Assembly: GCF_002076895.1 (NCBI RefSeq)
Contig: NZ_CP020465.1
Location: 3,286,001-3,350,000, forward strand
Reading direction: 5' to 3'
DNA length: 64,000 bases
DNA from: Cognaticolwellia beringensis
GTDB taxonomy: Bacteria; Pseudomonadota; Gammaproteobacteria; Enterobacterales; Alteromonadaceae
Below the pieces are notes generated by a model. That model was not told the DNA's origin. It ran no database searches and saw only the letters and a program-made list of their open reading frames with translations. Below are positions 17,130 to 25,691 of this stretch, in pieces. Position numbers and translations under genes: made by a program. Numbering within the stretch: position 1 is the first letter of the stretch; each line of letters begins with the position of its first letter.

Positions 17130-17250
17130 TTTAAGCTTTTTATTTACCACTAAAATATTTTGTAATTTTTAATTTAGGAATGCGTATGTGCCCTGTTAAA
17201 GAATCATGAATCATTAATTTATATAGGGTATTTCAAGAAGGATGAAAAAT

Positions 17251-18561
17251 ATGCGAATGATAAACACCTTACTGATAACATTATTTTTATTATCAGCTGA
17301 ACAATTGTCTGCCAAACAAGTAAACATGCATTCTGCCTCAGAATATGACGTATTAACTGAGCAAAATGCAATTGCGCTTGCGCTAGCAAACAATCCTAAC
17401 CTTGCACAAATTAAGGCCCGATATGAGGCGATGAAAAGCATATCTTCACAAGTTGGTACTTTACCAGATCCAATACTAACCCTAGGGGCTATGAATTTTC
17501 CAACGGACAGTTTTGACAGATCACAAGAAGGGATGACCCAATTACAAATAGGCGTATCACAGGCTTTTCCTTTTCCAGGTAAGTTAAGCTTGAAAGAAGA
17601 TATCGCTGAATTTGAAGCCAAAGCCGCTTATTATGATGTTGCTGAAATGCGTTTACTATTAACGAAGAATGTCAGTAATAAATGGTGGCAGCTGTTTTAT
17701 TTAGACAGAGCAATAGAGACGGTTGATAAAAATCAAGCATTGCTAAAGCAATTTATCGAAGTGGCGAAAACAAAATACACAACAGGCAAAGGACTACAAC
17801 AAGATGTCTTATTGTCCCAATTAGAATTATCAAAGCTAATAAACCATAAAATTCAAATAGTGGCTTTAAAAGCAACCCAGATAATTCAATTAAATATTTT
17901 AATGGATATTACGCCACGTTCACCTATTACCCTGGCAAATAAATTAAGTTTCAATCAACCGCATTTATTGGCCGAAGAACAACTCTATCAATTAGCCATA
18001 AGGTCTCGGCCATTACTTCAAAAGCACAAACAATTAATATCAGCGGCTAATTCTCGGCTTGATTTAGCTGAGCGAGACTATTATCCCGATTTTAATATTG
18101 GTGTTACATATGGTGATCGCATAGGTCAAAACTCACAACCGATGGGCGGCGATAGAGCGGATTTATTTTCTATTAAACTCGGTATTAAAATTCCCTTATT
18201 TGCCAGTACTAAACAGTCATATCGGGTAAAACAAAGAATCAGCGAACAGTTTAAATCCAAATATGCTTATCTCGATGAAAGCAACCAGGTAAAGGCTGAT
18301 ATCGCTAGATATATCACAGATTATCGTCGCTCTGAACAGCAACGTTCTTTATTTGAAACAGGCATTTTGCCACAAGCACGACAAACCGTTCAGTCCATGT
18401 TAGTCGGTTATCAAGTCAGTGAAGTGGATTTTTTAAACCTAGTCGGCAGCCAAGTAACTTTATTTAATTATGAGCTACAGTTTTGGCAATCAGTCTCTCA
18501 AAGTAATCAAGCATTAGCATCGATACAAGCCTCTATTGGCAAGGAATATATATATGAATAA
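17251..18561 (+). CDS. cusC: TolC-family outer-membrane factor of a copper/silver efflux pump
   Basis: The 436-residue protein starts at 17251, where AAGG lies eight bases upstream; an ATG at 17242 sits right on that site and is less likely. A signal peptide ends near LSAKQ. The rest is an outer-membrane efflux protein with two repeated helical halves (ALALANNPNLAQIKARYEAM and QLAIRSRPLLQKHKQLISAA). It would form the outer-membrane channel of the tripartite pump whose adaptor and RND genes follow. The stop codon overlaps the adaptor's start (ATGAATAA), so the two are translationally coupled. Confidence 0.85.
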   Translation: MRMINTLLITLFLLSAEQLSAKQVNMHSASEYDVLTEQNAIALALANNPNLAQIKARYEAMKSISSQVGTLPDPILTLGAMNFPTDSFDRSQEGMTQLQIGVSQAFPFPGKLSLKEDIAEFEAKAAYYDVAEMRLLLTKNVSNKWWQLFYLDRAIETVDKNQALLKQFIEVAKTKYTTGKGLQQDVLLSQLELSKLINHKIQIVALKATQIIQLNILMDITPRSPITLANKLSFNQPHLLAEEQLYQLAIRSRPLLQKHKQLISAANSRLDLAERDYYPDFNIGVTYGDRIGQNSQPMGGDRADLFSIKLGIKIPLFASTKQSYRVKQRISEQFKSKYAYLDESNQVKADIARYITDYRRSEQQRSLFETGILPQARQTVQSMLVGYQVSEVDFLNLVGSQVTLFNYELQFWQSVSQSNQALASIQASIGKEYIYE

Positions 18562-19903
18562 ATCCACGTTGTTCACCGCCATTATTATGTTGGTTATTGG
18601 CTTAGGAATAGGCTATTTTTTATCTGACCAAGAAAGGGGGCCTGCTAACGCGCTAGCAGATAACGTTTCCGTACCGAAAAATAATGAAAATCCCCTATTT
18701 TATCGAAATGCTATGAATCCATCGGTTACTTCACCTGTACCAGCAAAAGATGCCATGGGAATGGATTATACGCCAGTGTATGCTGCCGAAACTGATCAAA
18801 AAGCGGTATTGGGAACGGTTAAAATAGATCCCGTGGTAGTTCAAAACATTGGGGTTCGCACCGGTATTGCAAAAAAAGAGTCAATGAGTCGCACTATTCG
18901 TGCTGTTGGTCGGGTTGATTTTGATGAACAAAAAATGGCACGTTTACATCCAAAAGTTGAAGGTTGGATTGAAGACTTATACGTCGATAAAACAGGTGAA
19001 ACGGTAAAAGAGGGAGATGTTTTAGTTAGTATTTATTCGCCAAAATTAGTATCAACTCAGCAAGAATATTTATTGGCGTTGAACAGCCTCAAATCACTCG
19101 AAAATAGCCCTTTTGAAGATGTTGCTCGAGGTGCTAAAGACATGGTTGCCAGCGCCCGAGAGCGCTTAAAGTTACTTGATGTACCAGAGCATCAAATTGT
19201 TGAACTTGAAAAAAGTAGAAAAATTAAAAAACAGCTACACATCCATACACCCGTAGATGGCACTGTGACACGTATTGGTTCTAGGCAGGGGCAATATGTA
19301 ACGCCTAAAACTGAGTTATATATGGTGGTAGATTTAAGCCAAGTATGGGTTTATGCCGATGTATATGAATATGAATTACCCTGGATTAAGGTCGGCGATG
19401 AAGTCGAAATGACCTTAGTCAGTGTGCCAGGAAAAATATTTTCAGGTCGTTTAGGTTATATCTATCCTTATGCCGAAGCAAAAACGCGTACCACAAAAGT
19501 TAGAATTATTTTTGATAATCCGGAACAGTTACTCAGACCAGATATGTTTGCTGAGATAACCATACATTCAGACGTTAATGAAGCTGCCATTGTCATTCCT
19601 TCACAAGCCGTAATTCGCTCGGGTGAGCGTTCTCAAGTTTTTGTGGTAACTGAACCCGGTCGATTTGAACCAAGAATAGTTACATTAGGCATAGAGTCAA
19701 ATGGCAAGGTTGCCGTGCTCTCTGGTTTGATTGAGGGGGAAGAAGTCGTGACTTCTGCGCAATTTATGGTTGATTCAGAATCAAAGCTACGTGAAGCCAC
19801 GGAAAAAATGATGCTACAGCTACAAAACAAAAAATCTAGTAATAATAAAGTGCCTCCAATGGACATGAAAAACTCTGCTGAAATGAAAGTTAAGGAGCAA
19901 TAA
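18554..19903 (+). CDS. cusB: Periplasmic adaptor of a CusCBA-type efflux pump
   Basis: From the ATG at 18554 (AAGGA eight bases before it) the protein has 449 residues. An N-terminal membrane anchor (LFTAIIMLVIGLGIGYFLS) is followed by a metal-binding segment with AMNPSVTSPVPAKDAMGMDYTPVY, the methionine-rich N-terminal region seen in CusB. Then come the barrel-sandwich (VEGWIEDLYVDKTGETVKEGDVL), helical hairpin and membrane-proximal domains. It links the RND pump to the outer-membrane channel and, in CusB, delivers Cu(I)/Ag(I). The stop is two bases before the next ATG. Confidence 0.88.
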   Translation: MNKSTLFTAIIMLVIGLGIGYFLSDQERGPANALADNVSVPKNNENPLFYRNAMNPSVTSPVPAKDAMGMDYTPVYAAETDQKAVLGTVKIDPVVVQNIGVRTGIAKKESMSRTIRAVGRVDFDEQKMARLHPKVEGWIEDLYVDKTGETVKEGDVLVSIYSPKLVSTQQEYLLALNSLKSLENSPFEDVARGAKDMVASARERLKLLDVPEHQIVELEKSRKIKKQLHIHTPVDGTVTRIGSRQGQYVTPKTELYMVVDLSQVWVYADVYEYELPWIKVGDEVEMTLVSVPGKIFSGRLGYIYPYAEAKTRTTKVRIIFDNPEQLLRPDMFAEITIHSDVNEAAIVIPSQAVIRSGERSQVFVVTEPGRFEPRIVTLGIESNGKVAVLSGLIEGEEVVTSAQFMVDSESKLREATEKMMLQLQNKKSSNNKVPPMDMKNSAEMKVKEQ

Positions 19904-19905
19904 CA

Positions 19906-22900
19906 ATGATTGAAGCCATTATTTCAGCCTCCTTAAAAGACCGTTTTATGGTCATTTTAGCGGCGTTAATTATTACTTTAGTGGGTTTGTTTGCTTATAA
20001 GAACACCCCGTTAGATGCGATACCTGATTTGTCTGATGTGCAGGTGATTGTTTTTACTAAGTTCCCAGGGCAATCACCGCAAGTTGTTGAAGACCAAGTC
20101 ACTTATCCATTAACTACTTCAATGCTTGCTGTGCCAAAAACGAAAGTAGTGCGAGGTTATTCTTTTTTTGGTATGTCATTTGTTTATATTATTTTTGAAG
20201 ATAATACTGACATGTATTGGGCAAGATCGAGGGTATTAGAGTCTTTAAATTACGTGAGTGGTCGATTACCACAAGGTATTACTCCCACTTTAGGGCCTGA
20301 TGCAACGGGTGTTGGTTGGGTTTATGAATATGCTTTAGTGGATAAAACTGGCAAACATGACTTAGCACAATTACGTTCAATACAAGACTGGTACTTACGC
20401 TATCCCTTGCAGACAGTTGATGGCGTTGCTGAAGTGGCCTCTATGGGCGGTTTTGTTAAGCAATACCAAGTTGAAGTCGACCCGAATGCACTCGTGCGTT
20501 ACAACATACCGTTAAACAAAGTAAAAATGGCAATTAAAGCGTCAAATAAAGATGTTGGTGGTCGCTTAATTGAGATGGCTGAAACAGAATATATGGTACG
20601 AAGTAAAGGCTATATTAAATCTATTGACGATCTCAATGCTATTCCTGTATCCGTAAGCCAAGATGGTACGCCCGTGAGATTAAAAGATGTTGCTCATGTT
20701 CACATAGGTCCGGAGTTACGACGTGGAGTGATAGATCTTAATGGCGAAGGTGAAGTGGCGGGTGGTGTTGTCATCATGCGCTTTGGTGAGAATGCCTTAG
20801 CTACTATTCAGGCGGTGCGTGCCAAACTTGAGGAGCTTAAAGCGGGTCTACCTGAAGGTGTGGAAATAGTGCCTGTATATGACAGAGGTGACTTAATAGA
20901 ACGCGCTGTTGATAGTTTAAATACCTCATTGTTACAAGAACTTGTTATTGTCAGCTTAGTGGTGATTTTATTTTTATTGCATGCTCGCTCGGCTTTTGTT
21001 GCCATCATCACTCTGCCCTTAGGCATATTAATGGCATTTATTGTTATGAGATTTCAAGGCTTAAATGCCAATATTATGTCATTAGGTGGTATTGCTATCA
21101 CGATTGGAACAATGGTCGATGGTGCTATCGTTATGGTAGAAAATGCCCATACCTGTTTAGCAAAAGCACGTGAAGAAAAAGGGCAGGATCTTACTAATGA
21201 TGAACGTTGGAAAGTCATAGGTGATAGTAGCCGAGAAGTCGGGCCGGCATTATTTTTCTCTCTATTGGTGATAACGGTATCTTTTCTTCCTATTTTTACT
21301 ATGCAAGCCCAAGAAGGTCGTCTATTTAGCCCATTAGCTTTTACGGCAACCTACGCAATGGCAGCATCAGCGATACTGGCGGTAACATTAGTACCCGTGA
21401 TGATGGGATATTTTCTGCGTGGTAATATTATGCCAGAGCATAAAAATCCAGTAAATCGTCTACTCCATAAACTACACAAGCCCACATTAACATTCTTGAT
21501 GAAGTTTCGAGGCCTCACAATGGTCTTGGCTGTTTCATTGCTTGCAGTGACTTACTATCCTTATTCACAACTAGGTAGTGAATTTATGCCGCCATTGGAT
21601 GAAGGCGATATTCTCTATATGCCAACGTTATTTCCTGGTATCTCTATCACTAAAGCGAAAGAATTTTTACAACAAAGCGATAAAATATTAAAAACTTTTC
21701 CTGAAGTTCATCATGTTTTTGGTAAAGTGGGTCGTGCTGAGTCAGCTACAGATGCAGCACCCTTATCTATGATTGAAACAACTATTCGATTGAAACCCAA
21801 AGAGGAATGGCCAGATCCCACAAAAACAACAGCTAACATTATGGCTGAAATGGATAAAGCGATAAACTTTCCTGGTGTAGCAAACGCATGGACTATGCCG
21901 ATTAAAACGCGTATTGATATGCTCTCAACGGGCATAAAAACACCCATAGGAATTAAAGTCTCTGGACCTGATTTAGTTGTTCTACAGAAAATATCGCAAG
22001 ATATAGAACAAGCCATGAAAGGCTTACCTGAAACAACCTCTGCTTTTGGTGACAGAACCATTGGTGGCTATTATTTAGATTTTGATGTCGACCGTGAAAA
22101 AGCAGCACGTTATGGTTTAACCGTAGGTGCAGTACAAGATGTAATTCAAAGTGCCATTGGCGGCATGAATATAACTGAAACGGTTGAGGGGTTAGAGCGA
22201 TATCCGGTTAATTTACGTTATCCCAGAGAGCTAAGAGATGATTTAGAGTCGCTTAAACGCGTGCTTATTTCAACACCAACAGGCACTCAAATACCTATGG
22301 CTATGGTTGCCGACGTGGTGTATCGACGTGGTGCGCCCGTTATTAAAAGTGAGGATGCTCGTCCTAACGCATGGATTTATGTCGATATTTCAAGTTCTGA
22401 TATTGGCGGATTTGTGCGTGATGCTAAAAAAGTATTGGCAGAGCAAGTAGTTATTCCTTCAGGCTATACCGTAACTTGGTCCGGACAGTTTGAATATATG
22501 GAGCGTGCTGCGCAACGTTTAAGTATTGTTGCACCCGCTACTTTGTTCATCATATTTTTACTCTTGTATTTAAATTTTCGTAATGTCATTGAACCTCTGG
22601 TGGTGATGATGTCGATGCCATTTGCCTTAGTGGGGGGAATTTGGTTGGTATATCTCAACAATTATAATATGTCGGTTGGTGTCGCTGTTGGTTTTATTGC
22701 TTTAGCTGGTATGGCAGCAGAAATTGGTGTATTGGTGTTAAGCTTTATTGATACTGAGATCGCTAAGCGTCGTGCAGATGCGAGTGAACCTTTATCAGTG
22801 ATTGAAATTAAAGATGCCGTATTGTCTGCAACCTCTAAGCGAGTAAGGCCTATTGCTATGACGGCAATTTCTACGATGGCAGGGTTAATTCCTATAATGC

Positions 22901-23079
22901 TTAGCTCTTCAACTGGCTCTGATGTAACTCACCGAATTGCTGCGCCTATGCTTGGCGGTATGTTAACTGTATTGATACTAAATTTACTGGTTTTACCTGT
23001 ACTTTATAGTTTTATTTTACAGTTTCAAGAAGCCGCAAAGAAGAAGAGTGATCAAGCTATAGCGCTAACATCAGGTTAA
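19906..23079 (+). CDS. cusA: Cu(I)/Ag(I) efflux RND transporter
   Basis: The 1057-residue protein is a full-length heavy-metal RND transporter with twelve membrane segments and two large periplasmic loops. The three methionines that bind Cu(I)/Ag(I) in E. coli CusA are all present in conserved settings: M572 in ILYMP, M622 in PLSMIETTI and M672 in RIDMLSTGIKTPIG. This argues for copper/silver rather than zinc/cobalt/cadmium. The TM4 acidic relay is in GTMVDGAIVMVENAH. It is the last gene of the pump operon and ends at a hairpin terminator. Confidence 0.92.
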   Translation: MIEAIISASLKDRFMVILAALIITLVGLFAYKNTPLDAIPDLSDVQVIVFTKFPGQSPQVVEDQVTYPLTTSMLAVPKTKVVRGYSFFGMSFVYIIFEDNTDMYWARSRVLESLNYVSGRLPQGITPTLGPDATGVGWVYEYALVDKTGKHDLAQLRSIQDWYLRYPLQTVDGVAEVASMGGFVKQYQVEVDPNALVRYNIPLNKVKMAIKASNKDVGGRLIEMAETEYMVRSKGYIKSIDDLNAIPVSVSQDGTPVRLKDVAHVHIGPELRRGVIDLNGEGEVAGGVVIMRFGENALATIQAVRAKLEELKAGLPEGVEIVPVYDRGDLIERAVDSLNTSLLQELVIVSLVVILFLLHARSAFVAIITLPLGILMAFIVMRFQGLNANIMSLGGIAITIGTMVDGAIVMVENAHTCLAKAREEKGQDLTNDERWKVIGDSSREVGPALFFSLLVITVSFLPIFTMQAQEGRLFSPLAFTATYAMAASAILAVTLVPVMMGYFLRGNIMPEHKNPVNRLLHKLHKPTLTFLMKFRGLTMVLAVSLLAVTYYPYSQLGSEFMPPLDEGDILYMPTLFPGISITKAKEFLQQSDKILKTFPEVHHVFGKVGRAESATDAAPLSMIETTIRLKPKEEWPDPTKTTANIMAEMDKAINFPGVANAWTMPIKTRIDMLSTGIKTPIGIKVSGPDLVVLQKISQDIEQAMKGLPETTSAFGDRTIGGYYLDFDVDREKAARYGLTVGAVQDVIQSAIGGMNITETVEGLERYPVNLRYPRELRDDLESLKRVLISTPTGTQIPMAMVADVVYRRGAPVIKSEDARPNAWIYVDISSSDIGGFVRDAKKVLAEQVVIPSGYTVTWSGQFEYMERAAQRLSIVAPATLFIIFLLLYLNFRNVIEPLVVMMSMPFALVGGIWLVYLNNYNMSVGVAVGFIALAGMAAEIGVLVLSFIDTEIAKRRADASEPLSVIEIKDAVLSATSKRVRPIAMTAISTMAGLIPIMLSSSTGSDVTHRIAAPMLGGMLTVLILNLLVLPVLYSFILQFQEAAKKKSDQAIALTSG

Positions 23080-23086
23080 TTCTCTC

Positions 23087-23128
23087 AAAAAACGCCTTAG
23101 TGATATTTCATATTGCTAAAGCGTTTTG
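23087..23128 (+). terminator. Probable terminator after the efflux pump operon
   Basis: AAAACGCCTTAG and CTAAAGCGTTTT can pair over about 12 bp with one mismatch, around a 15-base loop, followed by a T-rich stretch. Confidence 0.65.
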
Positions 23129-23517
23129 TTATTAATTAAGTGGTACATATGACGAATATGAGGCATCGAGTTGCTTAGCTAAACTTGGTCTAACGATGTT
23201 AAATCGCATCAAGCTATTTACCTGTTACTTTATTCTCACCTTAATATATTTGGTGAGTCTTTAAAAAGTCTAAAATAAAGTCGCGATAACAATTAGTTCT
23301 GTTATGTGGCTTGATGTGCCATTGTTCTTGAATTATCTATGAGCAATTAGATTCAATACACCGCATGACCTTTAAATCAACTAGAGACAATTGAAAATGC
23401 TAAGCAGGAAAAAGGGAATTAAGGTTAGATAAAATGACGAAAGGGATTAAGTAAGCCATGAAAAATTAAATACCTTAAATATTGGGGGTTAAGGGTATTT
23501 CAACCTTATTAACATAA
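23129..23517. other. Non-coding stretch between pump operon and regulator
   Basis: I see no gene here. The sequence is AT-rich with short stop-broken frames. CTCACC and GGTGAG near 23231-23253 form a weak hairpin. It marks the right border between the copper island and the polyamine genes; no recognisable insertion-sequence end or tRNA remnant is visible. Confidence 0.6.
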
Positions 23518-24066
23518 TTAAAAATTAGCTGGTGTTGTTGCGCTAATAATTTTACATACTTCACTAAAAGGGTTTCTAAAGCGATGAGGTTTATTATTAT
23601 CGAAATAATAACTGTCGTTAGCATTTAAAATAAATACATCGGTGCCAACGGTAAGCTCAATTTTGCCTTCTAAAATATAACCGCCTTCTTCGGCATCGTT
23701 TTGCAGCATTTCAGTGCCTGTATCCGCATTTTCAGGGTAGGTTTCAACTAAAAAAGTCATTTGTCTTTTCGGGAAAGATTTACCGACTAAATGCATATGC
23801 ACATCGCCTGAGCCAATATCCATTAATTCATCAGAGGTATAAACTACTTGTTGAATTTCTTCCCCATCATTATCTTCTGTGAAAAATTCAACTAACGAAA
23901 TAGGAATGCCGTTCAACACTTTTTTCAGCGAGCTAATAGATGGGCTTACGCTATTTTTTTCAATCATTGAAATTGTACTATTGGTGACACCCGCTCTTTT
24001 CGCTAGTTCACGTTGAGACATATTTCTGATTAATCTAATAGACTTAAGTCTTTTGCCTACATCCAT
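23518..24066 (-). CDS. puuR: XRE-family regulator with C-terminal cupin domain (PuuR-like)
   Basis: The 182-residue protein has an N-terminal helix-turn-helix (MSQRELAKRAGVTNSTISMIE, about residues 18-38) and a C-terminal cupin domain (about residues 110-180, with EEGGYILEGKIEL and YYFDNNKPHRFRNP). This HTH-cupin layout and length match PuuR, the putrescine-responsive repressor of puu genes. It is divergent from the PuuB-like oxidase at 24239, its probable target, with about 170 bases between the starts. The start has AAGGA seven bases upstream. The inducer is most likely putrescine or a related amine, by analogy. Confidence 0.8.
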   Translation of the reverse strand: MDVGKRLKSIRLIRNMSQRELAKRAGVTNSTISMIEKNSVSPSISSLKKVLNGIPISLVEFFTEDNDGEEIQQVVYTSDELMDIGSGDVHMHLVGKSFPKRQMTFLVETYPENADTGTEMLQNDAEEGGYILEGKIELTVGTDVFILNANDSYYFDNNKPHRFRNPFSEVCKIISATTPANF

Positions 24067-24238
24067 TTAATTTCCTTTGAGATTCAAACTATTATTTTGA
24101 ATATATTTTTCTGAATTATATAACGAGAACTTGGCTTAAGTCATTAGTTGAGTTAAGTTGTTAATTATATTTTACGAGGTGTTTGTTTTTGTGGGCGCTC
24201 GTAACTTAAATTTTATTTAATAATAAGAGCAATTATCG

Positions 24239-25531
24239 ATGACTAAAGTTCATACACCTAACCATGCGGATTCTTATTACTTTTCTTCTTTAAAATATCA
24301 ACAAGATTATCCAAGCCTTCAAGATAGCATAAATGCTGATGTGTGCATTATCGGGGGAGGGTTTAGTGGTATTTCAAGCGCAATTGAGTTAGCCGAACGT
24401 GGTTACAAGGTTGTTGTGCTTGAGTCACATAAAATTGGTTGGGGCGCTTCTGGCCGAAATGGTGGTCAAATTATTCGAGGTCTAGGCCAAAATATAGAGG
24501 GCTTTAGAAAAACCATCGGCCAACACGGTGTTGATACCATCACTCAACTAGGACTCAATGCGAACCAAATTGTTATCGACCGTATCAATAAATACAAAAT
24601 AGATTGTGATCTCACTATGGGCTATTGCGACCTTGCTACGCGTGAAAAACACATGAAGTCGCTCGAAGCTGAAGTGGCACACTTGAATCGTTATCAATAT
24701 CCACACCCTATTGAATTATTAGATAAAGCTGAGCTGAAGAAACAAGTGATAGGCTCAGATGCTTATATTGGTGGCTTAATCGATATGGGGAGTGGACACT
24801 TACACCCGCTCAACCTTTGTCGAGGTGAAGCGCAAGCTGCAAGTTCAATGGGCGTAAAAATATTTGAAGACTCTAAGGTAGAAAAATTTACGGCCGGTGA
24901 AACTATTGTTATAAAAACTGCAAAGGGTGAAGTACAAGCTAAAAAGCTTATTCTTGCAGGTAATGCTTATTTAGGAGATCTTGCCCCTAAAATAGCACAT
25001 AAAGTATTACCCGCAGGTAGCTACATAATAGCTACAGAGCCACTGGATGAAACAGTTTATAAAAAGTTATTGCCCAATAACCACGCGGTATGTGACCAAA
25101 AAATCGATTTAGACTATTTTCGTTTATCTGCTGATAAGCGTCTGCTATTTGGTGGTCTTTGTAATTATTCAGGTCGAGATCCTAAAGATATAGCCGCAAC
25201 GTTAACCCCTAAAATGCTGAAAGCTTTTCCAGAATTAGCCGGCATTAAAATCGATTATCAATGGGGAGGAATGATAGGTATTGGTGCTAATCGATTGCCA
25301 CAGATTGGCCGTTTAGATAAAAATATATATTACGCCCAAGCGTATTCAGGCCATGGAGTAAACATTACGCATGTAGCTGGAAAAATACTTGCTGAAGCTA
25401 TTAATGGTGAGTCTGAGTTAATTAATCACTTTGCAAAAGTGAAACATTTTACTTTTCCTGGTGGTAAGCACCTGCGTTCACCATTACTCGCAATGGGTAT
25501 GATGTATCATCAATTACTCGACAAGTTTTAG
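24239..25531 (+). CDS. puuB: Gamma-glutamylputrescine oxidoreductase-like FAD enzyme, second copy
   Basis: The 430-residue DAO-family flavoenzyme is of the same length and architecture as the minus-strand protein at 11133. Shared features are the DSYYFSS start, the Rossmann motif VCIIGGGFSGISSAIE and the GWGASGRNGGQII segment, as well as SGHGVNITHVAGK near the end. They are paralogues rather than recent duplicates, since most other positions differ. It is divergent from the PuuR-like regulator and probably oxidises gamma-glutamylputrescine or a similar substituted amine. No ribosome-binding site is strong; AATAAGAGC precedes the ATG. Confidence 0.8.
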   Translation: MTKVHTPNHADSYYFSSLKYQQDYPSLQDSINADVCIIGGGFSGISSAIELAERGYKVVVLESHKIGWGASGRNGGQIIRGLGQNIEGFRKTIGQHGVDTITQLGLNANQIVIDRINKYKIDCDLTMGYCDLATREKHMKSLEAEVAHLNRYQYPHPIELLDKAELKKQVIGSDAYIGGLIDMGSGHLHPLNLCRGEAQAASSMGVKIFEDSKVEKFTAGETIVIKTAKGEVQAKKLILAGNAYLGDLAPKIAHKVLPAGSYIIATEPLDETVYKKLLPNNHAVCDQKIDLDYFRLSADKRLLFGGLCNYSGRDPKDIAATLTPKMLKAFPELAGIKIDYQWGGMIGIGANRLPQIGRLDKNIYYAQAYSGHGVNITHVAGKILAEAINGESELINHFAKVKHFTFPGGKHLRSPLLAMGMMYHQLLDKF

Positions 25532-25691
25532 CCCATACGACATTCGTTAAAGTAATCAAATAATAAAACAGCAAGGCGGAAAGTTGGTTTTATTTTCTGT
25601 AATTTATTGCGTTTTAACCCCTTAAGTTGCGCAGGGCATTTGCAGCGGCTATTCTTCGTAATATCTCATTATAATAATAAAAGGAATTACC

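Noticed and set aside
12426..23517. Copper island as an integrative element or transposon
   Set aside because: No integrase, transposase, attachment site or flanking tRNA is visible, so only inferred insertion is claimed.
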